Source: Alisma plantago-aquatica (lineage: Eukaryota; Streptophyta; Magnoliopsida; Alismatales; Alismataceae). Taken from it: 64,000 nt of DNA. The translations under genes were made by a program, and so were the position numbers. Shown here piece after piece: positions 45,862 to 59,784 of this stretch. The number at the start of each line of letters is the position of its first letter. Within the stretch, counting starts at the first letter, position 1. Where the stretch lies: the NCBI GenBank assembly GCA_963693085.1, contig OY856409.1, forward strand, positions 293,174,058-293,238,057, written 5' to 3'. The notes under the pieces were generated by a model. It saw only the letters and a list, made by a program, of their open reading frames with translations. It was not told the origin of the DNA and did no database searches.

Positions 45862-45996
45862 AAATAAACCAAGCTTTTGCACACAAGAAGGAACTTGCTG
45901 ATGACTTTGGAAGGTCTGATCATTACGTTGCATTTCCCGTGTCTCATCATTGTAGATCCTCTTGAGAGTGCCATTCAAAACACTCTCTCTCACCAT
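45862..45996 (-). pseudogene. Captured ribosomal protein uS8 (RPS15A) exon 1
   Basis: Starts with an ATG at 45,996: [19 protein letters not shown] matches the MVRVSVLNDALKSMYNAEK start of RPS15A. A frameshift follows, then [19 protein letters not shown] matches [22 protein letters not shown]. The exon ends close to the expected intron. Exon 2 lies about 75 bases downstream on the same strand. Confidence 0.85.
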
Positions 45997-46792
45997 TGTA
46001 GTCCGAAAGTAATCAATCGTAGAATACCAAAATGTTAGATTTGTCTATGTATAACTATTTTCCAATACTACAGTAGCTAGTACGCTTGTGTGTAACTATT
46101 ACATCAGTACATAACAGTAGCTTGTAACGTTTGTGTCTAAGCTTCTAGTACATCAGTACATCACATCAGTACATGACGTGTAACTAGTACATCAGTAAAA
46201 ACAGATATGGACAGGTGTCTAATGGTTACCATACTCTGTCCTACTACTAAGCTAATAAATTAAATTGATCAACAATGTATGATTTGTAGCATGGAGTGCA
46301 TTTCCATATGGAAGTGCTAGAACAATGCTATTTTTAACTGAGCACAGTCCTAGCTAACCCAGCTGCTATGTTGGATGTTATGCAATGGTGAGCACAAATT
46401 CCTAAGAAGGTCAGTTGTAGCTTCAGCTATGGGAAAAAAATATGAGGTAGTGGTTGGGCCGCAAGGTAGAAATTGAAAACATTGCATGCTCCTATGTGTG
46501 AGTTCATAAATACCAATACAGATGCAACAATCCTATGTAAAATACATGTCAGTTTGGGGGTGGTTTTTTAAGATACGAAGGCAATGCTCTTGGCAGTTAG
46601 CTTTTCAAAGATACAAAGTGGATTGCTAACCTATAGCATATGGGTAGAAGATCTTGCAAGATATCTTTTGGCTGATCTCTCTCCTTACCATACAGAAAAC
46701 ACATGGTAGCAAAATTAGTTTTAAACTGAACAGAATTTTTTTTGGCACCAACTAGTGATGCTTATAAAAATGAAAAATTTCTCGGCACTCAC

Positions 46793-46985
46793 CCTCTCTG
46801 CTAGACTATGGCTGTCATTCGCTTGGCCTCATCTTGCTCAAACATGGATGTATTCCTTGGGTGGCTCAGTTACTCTTTTCCCCTTGCTTTTCGCTATTTC
46901 TGTTTGCCCCACCATTCCCTTCAACTTTTGGGCTCAGTTCCTCCATGCCATTGTCGAATGCATCTGTTGTTTTACCCTCTACATC
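46793..46985 (-). pseudogene. Captured bHLH transcription factor exon
   Basis: The minus frame reads PPKEYIHV, stop, AR, stop, [12 protein letters not shown], then a GTGAGT donor. Plant CIB/BPE-type bHLH proteins have EPPK.[20 protein letters not shown] at the start of the basic region, so both stops are CGA-to-TGA changes of Arg codons. Upstream, in a shifted frame, DNGMEELSPKVEGNGGANRN resembles the acidic/S-rich region before the basic domain. The exon encoding helix-loop-helix residues is not found. The DNA-binding basic region is thus partial and disabled. Confidence 0.8.
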
Positions 46986-47171
46986 AGCAATTCAGATGAG
47001 AAAAAAATAAGTCCTAGTTGCTGACAGAAGTAGTAAAAAAACATAATAATAGATATGATGGAAATATGGGATAATATGCATTTCAGTGATTGCTTTATGA
47101 CTAGGCAATGTTGGTGTTGAAATGAGTTGCAATACTTATTATACAAAGATAGGCAGTTTTGTGTTACCAAC

Positions 47172-47256
47172 CTGATTTAGAGCATCAGAACCTGATGAAT
47201 ATGATGCAAACATAATAGCAAGACCCTTGGTATCAAAACCATTCTGCTCGGCCAAC
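47172..47256 (-). pseudogene. Captured UAP56/DECD-box helicase exon B
   Basis: After a TTAATAG acceptor: VGRAEQNGFDTKGLAIMFAS then GSDALNQ, ending at CAG/GTTGGT. UAP56 (RH15/RH56 in Arabidopsis, mRNA export and splicing) has VGRAGRFGTKGLAITFVS...SDVLNQ at this place, following the HR/VGRAG intron junction kept here. Helicase motif VI is damaged (GRF replaced). Confidence 0.82.
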
Positions 47257-47454
47257 CTATTAAGCCAATTGATCATTAGCTTGCAACTACTAGTATAGCT
47301 ACATTTGAAAAACAAAAGGTGCAGGTTATGTTGTATACAATCATTTAAGCCAATGGATCATTAGCTTGCAGCTACTAGAATAGCTAAATGTGAATATGAT
47401 CTCACTGGCTCCTCATTTTACATCTACAAAGATGATGACTTACATCTGACTCAC

Positions 47455-47575
47455 CCTATGGAAGTAGGTGTCTGTAGAATCAGGCATGTCATAGTTGATG
47501 ACCATGTTCACTCGTAAAATATCTATCCCTCTATTGACCAAATCAGTCGCAATGAGTATCTGCTTGACACCTTCC
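47455..47575 (-). pseudogene. Captured UAP56/DECD-box helicase exon A
   Basis: After a TTAATTCAG acceptor: [20 protein letters not shown] then [20 protein letters not shown], ending at a GTGAGT donor. This is helicase motif V and the [15 protein letters not shown] signature that marks UAP56 among DEAD-box proteins. The frame is open. Exon B follows on the minus strand with a 198-base intron. Exons for the N-terminal RecA domain were searched upstream (to 51 kb) without a convincing match. Confidence 0.9.
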
Positions 47576-50500
47576 CTGAATTAATAAGTTGCAACCAGAT
47601 GGAACTGTAATCAAACTTATATGTAGGTAAATATAATTCAAATGGAAGATGAAAGATGGGACTGGAATCATCTATTGTAGGATAATTTGAAATTCTGGAC
47701 TCACCATGTGTTCTACAGGAGTAGATATAGTCAAGATAGAAATCCATGAAGGCAACATAGTGACTAAGATTTGATGAGCAGAACAATCAAAGCATGCAAA
47801 TGAGGTGAAACACTGCTTAACAACGGAGCGCTGCTATATGTACATCCCAGTTTGTTGCTTATGGCATCAAGTACCTGAAAGATTAGAGACGGTTACCAAA
47901 GATATTATTGTGTAATAAAAATAAGTTAACTAATGATTCAGAGGTAGTGGGTAAACATATGTTGATACAACAAATGAAAATAAAGGTAAAAGGTAAACAT
48001 ATGTTGAGTACCTTCCGTTCTATTCTAGAAACCTTTAACACATTTTTGTTCACTCCTCGCTTGCTGCAAAATAGCCAAGAGAGATTAACAGAGCTGCACA
48101 TTACAAAATTGGCATGGGCAGGCACTAAGCAAGGTGTCAGCAGTAGAGATCCTTATAACGATGTTCATAAAGTAGCATGTCCTACAGATGGGAAATAGTA
48201 TATGCAACAACTTGCAACAAAGACTGAACCAAAAGAACTCTTTAGTAGATTTTATCCATCAAGGAAAATCTCCACAGTAGGAGAATGATGTGGGCGCCAA
48301 TTAAATCACAATTTCTGGTCTTGTGAAACCTATGCAAACATCACAATAAATAGTGAGCAGATAACTTACTTAACATCACCATAACTCCACAATAAATGAG
48401 CTTGTACAAAACCAAATAAACTTCTCCAAGAGCACGACCTTTACAAAACCACAAGTGCCTTCATTTAAATCAAATTACGCTTCAGATAAAAAACAAAAAT
48501 AGTAATCACCTGCAACACATAAAAATTATAGGAAGAGAGTTTTAGGCTAACACTGACCATCCATGAACGCGTAAACCATCCTCAAACCTATGCAAAACAA
48601 GACTCACAGTTAGTATCTCCTCTCTTTGCATGATCAAGAGAACCTTAAGAGTAAAGAATAAAGTACATGATGCTCAGGACAGAAGTTTTGAATGAACTGA
48701 ATGTAACCATAGGAAACTACTGCATGAACTAAAAAAATCAACCAAAGGCATAATGCCTCTGTAGAACTGACAAAACCTTCATTGCAACACTGAATAGAGA
48801 AAATAGTCAACACAAAAAATTATAAAACCATTTAATTCATGTTTTATATATATTCATAGTATCAACAGAACGAGTTCTGTTATCATGAATTTTGAAGCTT
48901 CTTCCCAATCAATAATGATATGCAATCAAAACTCTGATGCTTCTTTCCAATCAACAGGGGCTGAATCAAACTTGTACATTATGGATTTAATAGAAGAGGA
49001 TAATAATAATCAGCAATACCATGCATTTACATACCATGAAACAAATGTTGGTTGGGTTGTCTAAAAATAAGAACTATTCCACCCCAAATAATCAGTAGCT
49101 CATGTATAATAGAGAATAACATGTACTCTTATCATATGTCATGTTGTCCTCTTCAAGCATGGTGGTAATAATTGTTTCATACCTGGTCACTAATGCCACA
49201 TTTTTGTCAGTATGCAGCTTGTAATGTCTTAATGTGCACTAGATGGATAAAGTTACAATAATAAAAGTAAGATGCAGCAAATCACAAGGCCGCTAACAAG
49301 GGTAATAGAAATAGATAAGCATACAACAGTATGTATTTATAATAAAATACATTGATTGGATGATAGAAAGATGATGATGAATCCACAAGTATGTATTCTC
49401 CAAATCTGGAACATAAATAGATAAGCATATCATGTAGCCATCTTATGACATATTGGCATGAAATTTTTCAGCCATGTGCACTTCAAGTCTGTCTATGACA
49501 GCAACAACAACTTCTTGATCAAATCTAGCAGTAGAATATTTTATTGATAGTTATATGAATACGTGACAAACAATGGATTTTACAGCAGTAATATGTTCAG
49601 TAGCTTCCAAAATTAGTTGAGAATGTTGGTTCCACATTAGGAAGTCACTCAAAGAAGGAAACCAATTGATATTCCTTCAAGAATGAAACTAAAACACATG
49701 AATGCTAGGTTATCATTTTAAAAGTTACTATGTGTAGCTAGGAAATCCAAAACCCATTTAGAAATGAATGTGAATTCAGTACATTTGGCACACATGTAAT
49801 AAGGTTTAAGATTTTGATCGTTGAAAGGTCTAATAATGCATTTCTTGGTCTCTTATATTACATATTATTATGTGTGAGACCATGCTGACATCACTAGTTC
49901 AGTAGGGTCAGTTTGACATTGAACAAAGATCCAAGAGAGTTCAGCTTGACTTTGAGTTAGATGTGATAATTGCATGTGAGCTAATGTGGGTAAGTCCTAA
50001 GGGCAGTTGCCAATAACTATCTACAGCCAAGGGCACTTCTACAACAATTTAGTCTACATCAACTACTCGTACCCATGTTCTAATCTTGCTATAATATTTC
50101 CAGCAACAATACTACGTCAAGACTAGAAAGTAGACTTACTAATTTTGTGTTGCAGTAGATATATACTCAATACAATGAGCACAAAGAGAATGAACCTTGG
50201 CCACCCTGCATATGAATTGGATAGCTCAATTCAGTGTGTTAGAAAACATTTCAAAATCCATAAAAGGTTTTCGTTATAACAACAAATGTTATAGTATTAC
50301 TAGGAGGTTGTACATTTCAGTGCAACCTAAGTAAGATAATCAGAAATATTTAGTCACTATTTAATCAAATAGGAAACTCCTGAGAATTTTAAAAGAAGAG
50401 GAGATCTCATAAGCATATGCAACTATAGAGACTGGAAAATCAAATTAGACAACTGAAGAATTGCTCTTATTCCTAGAATCCCATACAAAAGAGGATCCAT

Positions 50501-50990
50501 GCATGCTTCACAGGTGCGTAGTGATCATCCATATGAAAACTAATGTGATGCTTGAGAGCTGTGTAGTTATCGTCTATATGAAAACTAATGTTAATCACAT
50601 AACTTCAGTTTAGATAAATTTTCACGTAGAAATTCAAGTTAATTTATAGGCCTAAAAAAGGATGTATGGACCAGACCAACAATAGAAAATGGGACATGGA
50701 AAGCCCTTTGTATCATTATATGGTTTTGTACAAATAACTGAAATCTCCATGAATGAAAACCTAATGTACAATATAGGCCAATTTGTATCCTTATATAGTT
50801 TTGTGTACATAACTGAAGAAGATAAGTATTAACATACTGTATCAATTATACCTTTGACCTATAATGTAATAAGATAGAAAAATTTAACACTATGAATATT
50901 AGGATAAGCCCAAAAAAATACAAAGGCAGTATAAAGATATATCTCAACATTGCTTTCAACATTCTTGTGTAGATCTAGGATGAACCCTAC
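47576..50990. other. Intron-like stretch with a few unassigned exon-like frames
   Basis: AT-rich, no gene recognised. Minus frames that look exon-like are: near 49,440-49,520 (FDQEVVVAVIDRLEVHMAEK) and near 49,140-49,240 (HYKLHTDKNVALVTRYETII). A short conserved-looking FEDGLRVHGWS lies near 48,560. They may be more captured exons but I cannot name the genes. Confidence 0.45.
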
Positions 50991-50994
50991 AGAT

Positions 50995-51165
50995 TTTGAA
51001 GGTCAACATTCTGTTCCATTTGGGTGACGGTTCTTGGCTTGGGCAGTTCGACCAACACCTTGGCAAACTATGGTAAATGGGATATCCTACTTGTGAGCAA
51101 TGACATCCTCAAGATATCTTTTGGCCTTTGTCAGGGGCCATCCTCTCTCCAGCGCATCCTCCTGG
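50995..51165 (-). pseudogene. Captured ribosomal protein uL22 (RPL17) fragment
   Basis: The minus frame reads [17 protein letters not shown], a stop, [20 protein letters not shown] then HPNG. Eukaryotic RPL17 has MPL.[39 protein letters not shown]. The stop is a CAG-to-TAG change of the Gln codon. Sequence on both sides no longer matches. The protein belongs to the large ribosomal subunit near the exit tunnel. No intron is seen within the short piece, so processed and genomic origin cannot be told apart here. Confidence 0.85.
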
Positions 51166-51601
51166 AGTTCTTCCTCATTGTTTGATTGAGTCAATTCCCG
51201 TCAACGTACACGTCTGCCACCGCCAAACACTACGTGTATTCCAGGCGACACGGTGTGTTGCCATCAAAGACTTATGTTTTGATGGCATTGTTTATGGAAG
51301 ACACGACATCTCTCATCCCTAACATGGCGTATCCTAGCTGGTGAAAGTTACACCTCTGAAACTGGATACATCGTATCCCCTAGCAACATTATGTGTGAAA
51401 ACTCTGTCAGAGGTCTCTGGCAACTCACACGACTTGTGAAAAGAAATCATACATGGCGTGTTGAGCACCTGGAGTATTTTTCTTTCAACTCACATGACGT
51501 GCATAAAAACAAACACGTCATGCATGACTCAGACATGGTGTGTTCCACCCTTGACACGGCAACTCATTCATTGTCAACTATTGTCTTCTTGATTTTTCAC
51601 T

Positions 51602-51814
51602 TTGGCAAATGCCAAGCCTGCTGCTTCCACTACAGTCGTCTACAACGACCAATCACAGATCACTTATGTGAAGCTTAACTCACAGTACTGTAATATTTGG
51701 ATGAATGTTGTCTACATAGTGCTTGAATCTCGTGAGAAGGTGGACATTATTGCGTTGGAGCCTCCTGATGAAAGAAATAAAGACTACCCTACTTGGCGGA
51801 AAAAAAGGGGCTAA
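51602..51814 (+). pseudogene. Copia-type Gag N-terminal relic
   Basis: The plus frame contains YVKLNSQYCNIWMNVVYIVL, then ALEPPDERNKDYPTWRKK. Copia Gag proteins have LNG.NY..W...I...L......GFI.GTI..P.......Y..W. It ends after the W, so only about 60 residues remain. The sequence 51,190-51,600 upstream has overlapping frames without domains that I recognise. Confidence 0.5.
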
Positions 51815-53225
51815 TGAAGTCATGGCTATGGAATAGCATGGAGCCTCAGCTAGGATTTCCACAAAAATAAAGAACCATAGAGGAGGACATAAGATGAGAA
51901 GGTGGGGGAAGTAAAGATAGGGGAGAAGAAAATGACTGAGATTTTTATGTATGAATAGAGGAAGCGATGAGATCTTTGGTTGAGCATGAAGGTTGTTGTG
52001 GAGGAGAAGCCGGTGAGGGTGGGAAAGGTAGATAGAGACCATGCATCTTGGTGGGGGTTATGGGAACAAAATTGGAGGGAGATTTGGGTGTGTAAAGTGG
52101 GATGGAAAAATATCGAGTGAGATGAACAACTACATTTTTAATACACTTCTTATAACGCGTAAAGGAGAGTTGTTTCTAATGACATCCAATGGAAATGTGG
52201 TTAAGTTATACTTAGCGAGTTCCTATTTTTCTAGTAGTGGTGAACTATGTCATAGAGGATATCTGGTCATATACACCTATTAAACCCCATCGCCCCATAC
52301 GTTCCAATCATTATTAGTTCATGAATTCAGGAGAGAGTGTAGTCAAGGAGGTATTGGTCAGGATATTTTCATCTTATAGTATCAGTTCACATAAGTATAC
52401 TTAACAGTTTACTACTAGTGTTTATAGAAAATTAATCAAAATTACTTCCTAAAAATAGAAGGGCCACTATTATTTAAGTTGAAAAAGTAACTAGTCATTA
52501 TTTGCCAGCTTGTCGATTCTCAAAGTGGCTTAGTTCAGATTATATACTTGCATTTAGATAGACCTACCCTCCTATAGTTGTTTTCACCAATCTTCAGTTT
52601 CATTTTTGATCTGTTAAGACAACTTCTCCATGTATATATTCGTTGATGGGAATAGTAGCATCTACTTGTTAAGTGTTCGCCTGATAAATTTAAGGTAGAG
52701 TAGGGCTAGTTTGCACCTCTCTCTCTCTCTCTCTCAATTGAATACTCACAACCCTCTCCTAGATCCCAAAGGAGTCCACTCTTTTGACTTGCAGTAGCTG
52801 AGGATAGTTCTCACCTTTTTGCCCCAAGTTGCCCTAGCCCTATAAGGCTATTGTTGGTCTTTGAAAGAGTAGTAGCTCAAAGCTTAAGTAGAAATTCTTT
52901 ACCAAAGACTAAAACACGGTCAAAATAATTATAGAGAAACTACATATCTCATCGGCTTCAAAAAACACCAAGTATAGATCATTACTAAGGCATAAGCATT
53001 TCAGTTAGAAGTTAGTCAAGGATAACCAAATGGTTAGTCAAGCTAAATCTAATATTGGGCATATCAAACTATCTCAAGACAGGGAAGTAAGTTGATCATT
53101 GCATACAATATGCATATATAAGGTGTGTAAGAACTGTCATATATGTGACATCATGTGCTCATGTTTAATAAGTGTTGTAGAGTTTGAAAAGAGATAGAAT
53201 GGGGGCTTACTCATGGTGTAAGATT
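51815..53225. other. No gene seen
   Basis: AT-rich, with a short (CT)n run at about 52,718-52,736. Frames are short and unassigned. Confidence 0.55.
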
Positions 53226-54240
53226 GTCTCTGGTGACTTTCAATCTCCCACCCCAGGCACTCTAGGAAATCTCATTTTCTTGAGTACCTTAACAACATCA
53301 AAGTTCCTGCGAAGTTCATCACCCTCTTTTTAGCCAGATGTTAAGTGGCAACAAACAAAGAAAAATGTTGTTTGGTGAAATGCCATACTTATAGAAATAG
53401 AGCTTGACAGAAAACATAATGTATTTTAGTTTGGTTCTTCACATTAAAGTTCTTTGGTAAATGAAAAGAGGATAATAGAAGTAATTAAGGACTATTATTC
53501 ATTATATATTGTTAAAGAACTTTAAGGTAGATGCTAAACAAGTCAGAAAGAAAGGACTCAATTATGCATGCATGGACATATGACTAATACTATTTACTCA
53601 TCTACTAATAACTACAACGATAATCCAAGAAATACTATAAAACAACACTGCCTTTTATCATTAAATGCATGAAATGATTTCAAAAGAAAGAATCTTCAAA
53701 GACATACATTGAGTGTTTTTGTGGCTTCATCATAGGCATGCAATTCATTTATTGCAGAGATTGTCAAACTCTGAATTGAATAGCCTAGCACCTGTATAAT
53801 ACAATCATACCACGAACATATCCAGAGCTAATAAAAAATAGAGCCAGAGCTGATAAATAATGTGACACTGATGGCCATAACCATAGCCATTGTACTTGGA
53901 CAATATCAGAAAGTTACTATCTGAGTGTGTGACTATAAATAATGTATCTATCTAGATCATCTTTAGTGCATTACGTGCATAGATCATCTATAGTGCATTT
54001 ACACACAATTTGGCCTTCAACATGCATCAAGTGGTTACTAGTAGGTGGATCCTTTACATCCTTCTATGGTTCTATCTAAGGTTGTACACCACTAGATCAC
54101 CAATCAAGGAAGAAAAAAGGGTCTTGATAACATACATTTGATGAAGAGGGGGTTGTGATATCTTCTAAAAAGGTAAGGGCATGATTGAAGCCTCCTTTTG
54201 CAGCCAAGAAATGGTGGAAGTCAGACCAGATGCCAGTAGG
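53226..54240 (-). pseudogene. Unidentified captured gene, three exon-like pieces
   Basis: Three minus-strand frames look like exons of one gene: at about 54,240-54,130 YGPTGIWSDFHHFLAAKGGF then HALTFLEDITTPSSSN; at about 53,795-53,705 VLGYSIQSLTISAINELHAY then DEATKTLNV; at about 53,335-53,250 DELRRNFDVVKVLKKMRFPR. Codon pattern and lack of low complexity suggest real protein origin. I do not recognise the family. Orientation agrees with the other captured fragments in this element. Confidence 0.4.
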
Positions 54241-57200
54241 TCCATACTGATGAGAAATAGGAGATCTCAAAAATACAGAGACAAATAGACATTAGTACGT
54301 ACATTATAAGAAACAAAGATAATAACTATTACAATTTTATCCAAAGAACAAGTATGTTATCTCACCAGTAGTTCCTGATTGTCCTTTTTTTTATAGTCAT
54401 TGGAGTATATGAGCATATTCATTAGATTCCTCAAGCTTGCAAATACGGTAATTTGGTGAAGTTGGATTTTTTCCACTAGTGCATAAATTCTCATGTGGTC
54501 TATTACTTTATGATATTACTCCCCACCCTCAGATTCCTTATCTCACACATTCCCAGCTGCCAATCAAACCAATGGAACCTATGATTGGGATCCCTCGTCT
54601 TGGTATCATCCAGCAACACCATTCTCAGCTAGCCCCACCGCTGATCACCAACTCCCAGTGTGGCAGAGGAATGACACCCAACACATATATATACCATAAG
54701 CCAAAACCTACAACCTTCTACAAACATTGAAGTTCAATTTCTCTCTCCCGACTGATGCCTACAAAATATGAGCCCCACACTCCAAAAATGACACCATCTC
54801 CATTAATAGGAAGGGAGGAAAGACACATGACTATATGAACCATTGGTCTAGTACCCTATAACCTCCAACACCCCAACCAATTCACAACCCACATTCACAG
54901 CCATGTCCATCACTCCTTTCACATAACTCCATATTTACAGCCACCTCTCACCACCACCTCTCTCGCCACATTGCCAAACACCTCTTCCATTCACAACCAC
55001 ATTTCACATAACTCCATATTCATAGCCCTAAATGTCAGCCACACTAACCTAGATTTATATTTTATAGTGTTGTAACTGGTACCTAAACCAGGAGCATCCC
55101 ATCAGATGTCCATCTTCTAGTTTCTATGTTGATGAGCAACAAAGGTACCTACACCCATAAGTCCCAACCCAGAAAGAAACACAAAATTAAGAACACATCA
55201 AATTTGTTGGGACTATGATAGCATAGTTCATAGGACAACAAAAGTGATCCAGCAAAACCTAAGCACCTGAGTGGAAGCCCCACAATTATTTCTAAGTGGA
55301 GGCCTAACAGCTCTCTCATTTCCCTAGGCCATCTTTTGTCTTGTTTCTGCCTAAGTGAAGACCTTGGTGCTCCCTCCTTGGGTTCTTAGTCCCCTACCTT
55401 CAGAAATCTGACAAGTCATAAGAAACGCCATATATAAATATCTCATATTAACTTAGAACTAGACCCAATGACATCATATTATTCATGACTACCTGTCGCA
55501 ATCTCTTACAAATGAGCAATATCAAAGTGGACATCATGTCAACTTAGTTTTCCATTATGATAAGCATTAGTATAATCAAAATATAAATATGTAGGTCATC
55601 AATAGTTTACCAGGTAAGCCTTTATATATTGCCAATAGTCACAGACATTTCAATAGATATTTTTGTGGCTTATCAAAGTATTATCCAAGGAAAATGCAAA
55701 TGTCATGTCAGTTCTTCGTCTATCACTATCAAATACATATGATATCCCTAATTGGCAGTCTATTTTACCTCACAGAATGTGAAAAATAATTAGATGAATA
55801 GTCATCTAAACACAAAGTTAAACTAGTTCTGATTGGTGACACATTCATATATTCCCTAAGTAGTAGTTTGTTCTACCTAATGTAATGGAAAAACAAATTA
55901 GATAATAATCATCTAAGGGCTTATGTTATCAAATAAGATTTGAAAATGGATGTTGGGCAGAGGAACTAATGCTTATCATATAGAAATCTAGAGGAAGTTA
56001 TAGTGAAATAGGAAAGTGGTCCAAATTTTCACTATCCAAGGAACTTGTCATGAAGAATACCAAATGGGGACTTGGGGGTTCTAATATTAGCCCAACCATA
56101 ATGAAATATTACTCACCCTTGTATGTATGATAGCAAATCCTAAGAAATTCTATCCTTAGAAATTGGAGGAATTGATGTGCCAGTCAGCTAATGGTTTCTA
56201 ACCCAAGCCAAGTTGTTGGAGTACATATATTGACAACATATATAAATGAATTGCAAGTTTTGGTATAGAAAACTGCCACTGTCATGACATGATTTTCTTA
56301 CTATGAGTTTCCTCCAATTTGGCCCCATCACCGTGGCTAGGCTTTGCTAAGCTAACAGACAGTGTCATGGTATTTTGTTAAACAAAGAATGAACTAGGTA
56401 GAGACAGTTGAAAATAAGCCATGTTGGTTGTCTCTTTATTAAAAAAAAAAGTTGCCAACGAAATTTACATCTTTTGTTTACCAATAAAAAATGGTCCCAT
56501 ATTTATTAGAGACTGGAAGACGTCTTAGGATGTGTTTTATAAGGGGCCTAGTTTAGTTTTTCCCTTTTTCTTTTCTTTTTTTATCTAATTAACCTCCATG
56601 CTTGTGACTGAAGTTAGAGCTTCTCATCGCTGCATAAAGTATAATGTGGCGGAACTTAGAGCTTCTCATCACTATAGAAAGTATAATCTCTATAAAACCA
56701 ACATACTATTCAACTTATTGAAGGTCAAGAGGCATCAAAATAAACATAATGAATCATAACAATATCTACAAACCTTTTCTTAACAGGATAACATTCAATA
56801 ATTCCTAACATTGCAAGCAAATCCACTATGTTTAATCACAGTATAGAGAGAAGAAAAAAAGAAGAGATGAATTTGCATTCCAAGATATGACGATACAAAT
56901 CTAAGGCCATAAATTACTCATAATCCTTTGTAGAAAAACAAATCCGAAAAAAACCTCTTCTTGCATGCTGGTACAACCGATAATTCCCTTGGAGAATAGA
57001 AAACAAGTCAAAATATAGAACTACTCTAGTACATTAATGAGAAGCCAAGAAATATGATTCTGTATATAGAACTATATCTCACTATCCTCTTAAAGGTACT
57101 TATAGAATAATAAAACAGATCAAAAAACTACAAGATAAAGGTATTGTTCTAGCATACTAAACTAAGCCAAAGCCAAAATACAATTATATTGTAGGAGATG

Positions 57201-59490
57201 AAGCCAATTCAAGCTCAAAACTATGAAGTCCACATGAATGGTAAATACATAAAATGGAAGTAACTTCACAAAAATAAAAGATTGATGTTAATTTAGAAGG
57301 TCTACTACTGACTGTACCACGAAAAGGGACTGCCTCCTCCCAGGAATCATTGATCTGGCAAGTTTCCTTGAATGACAAAAAAGATTCCTAGTAGTGACAG
57401 TAGTACAAAAATCAACATTATGGATCTCTTAAACTCACCAACTGTGCTCACAAGAAAAGGATCCCTATGTTCAACCAACAATTGTCCCCTTCTTTGATGA
57501 CAATGTGTTATGATACTCTGTAAAATAAGAACCAATCAACTGCTTGAAGCTTCCACATACCTGATGATCAATTAGCATTCTTCTTGGTAGTTACACAAAG
57601 GTTCATCAAGGTGCAATAAAAATCAAGAAATTAGAAAATGACCATGTTTACAAATAGAAAACAACTTCTATATGAATGAAGCAAAGGAGGTATAAATGTG
57701 CACAAAATCTAAAAATTATATTCAATAGAATTTCCCCATGGCATGAAAAAGGAGTACGCAACTGATACTAAGTGGAAACGTTCTCCCTTGAATCGAAGTA
57801 TATTTGGACCTAAAGAAAAACACAATACCATGAACTCTAAGATTGCAGCTGAGTGTTTAACTTAAAAAGTAGAGTAGAAAACATGGTATTCTTTGTTCTA
57901 AAAATAAATAGGAATCTTGTACTTCATAGATTGTTATTAGTTCTCGTCCTTTATGGCATGAACATAATTGAGTTGTTATCATTTATGGTAAGGAAAGCCA
58001 CATCCCACCAAACAAAAAAGAGGCACAAAACACCACAAAAGTAGCAGCAAACCCAAACATATGAGAATTAGCCACAGAGGATCAATAAAAACCAGACCAC
58101 TTCCAAACTTTTAGAAAATTCTTCAAACAGACCCTAAGATATGAAGTAGAAGGAGCAGCAGACTGCACGTCCTAGTAAGCATAGATAAAAAGAAACAGTC
58201 ATCATAAACATATTGGAAGAGACATGGATCATAGCATACATAAGTTCCCCAACAGTAGAATACTCTATCCTAAGACGTCCAAACTCTTTATGACAAACAT
58301 ATTCAGGCCAGAACTTAAAGGTAGCACTGGGAACATGCCATAAGGCATCACTGTGAGAGACCAGCTCCTTACTATTAGACTAACCATAGTAGTCACGTCA
58401 TGTGAGAACTAGAATGAGAGTGTAAGCTAACTCGAAGGTTGTAGCACCATAAACATTTAAGAGATGCCTTTATTACAGAGAAATGCCAATAAAGAAGAAA
58501 AACCAACCACATGAAAATTAGTTGAAGAGGATCAATAGAAAACCAAACTGCCTCCGAGCATTCAGAAGACTCTGCTACAAAAAAACTACCATCTTACATT
58601 GAATCCGTATAGGAAAAAAGATATGCTACTTGCAAGTTAATAACAAATGTGAAAATTTATCTACCAATATCATTGCCAAACTAACACTTCAAATTTCAGG
58701 GCATCACCACTACCTAAAAAGATCACTAGAAACTTCCCTCTTAGGGAGTTGGTGGATAGACTTAGATGATAGTTGTTGTTGTAACTTGTAACATACAAAT
58801 TGCATTCAGTAATATTCCCTATACATCCAAACCACATGTAAGTTCAAAGTTTTATACTTGTGCCCATTGCAGTCACTCTCTCCCTAACCCTATAGAGTTT
58901 TCTAATGCCTCCATTTTCTAAACCAAGTGATCTCAAAGAAGTTGACAAAGATACAATTAACATGTTGCCCAACTCAAAGAGGACAGTTAATGTTCAGCAT
59001 ACAGGTTAGATGGATCTTGCCAACTTGCTTACAACCCAACTTCATTTTTTCCTTCAGTAAAGCAATTCCACAATGATATTATCAAGAATAGATTAGTTGT
59101 GTCATGGAAGATTTCACCTTACTATAAAATAGGACCTAAAAATAGAGAAATTTTGAGACCGTGTTATCCCTTCATATTTCTTTCTGGTTGCTTTGACTCA
59201 CAATTCAGAGTCAGGTTTTATGTTGCGCAGTTATACTATGCTTCATACTAACCTTGAGGCATCACACTTTTTATTTCAAAGAAGTAGGTGAGGCATTAAT
59301 GAGGATGCAAGTGTGGAGTTGTGCTAGATTCCCAATGGTGAAGACATACTGGTGAAATATCAGAGAGAATAAATGAAAAAATCTATGTAGAAACAAAAAG
59401 GGGTCCTGAAAGAGAGATCTATCAAGAGACTTGAAGAAAGACAACTAGCTAATAAAATAGTGAAGTGCAAAACTTGCTCAGTAAAAAGCT
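54241..59490. other. Long stretch of the second CACTA without recognisable gene
   Basis: A C-rich plus-strand segment at 54,520-54,700 (DWDPSSWYHPATPFSAS in one frame) and further C-rich sequence to 55,060 stand out from AT-rich surroundings, but give no family. A poly-A run lies at about 56,440-56,450. Minus frames at 57,184-57,535 (INDSWEEAVPFRGTVSS) are exon-like but unassigned. The rest reads as intron or spacer. Confidence 0.5.
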
Positions 59491-59784
59491 CATGTGATGA
59501 TATCATAAAGGAATATTTAGCAAGCTACATTGTGGATTGCAATTGAGGTGATTCGAGATGTGCGACGAGATATATTACTGAAAAGGACTTGTAAAAAACA
59601 AAAAGGAAGGAGGGAACATAGGGAAAGGATGAAGAACATTACAAGTCGGAACAAAAACCAACAACAGGTAAATCTAAGAATCAATGACAGAAGGTGGGTC
59701 CAGAACAACACTGATCAGGCTTCCAGTAGTTTTAATAAGAAAAGAAAATAAATCCAGGGAAATGAACCAGGGTTCATGAACATC

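Noticed and set aside
47800..47880. A minus frame starting VLDAISNKLGC as a further UAP56 exon
   Set aside because: Only LDA is shared with the UAP56 segment expected there; stops follow soon and the match cannot be supported.
52041..52283. 80-residue glycine-rich frame MHLGGGYGNK
   Set aside because: No family recognised and the neighbouring frames do not continue it; likely chance.
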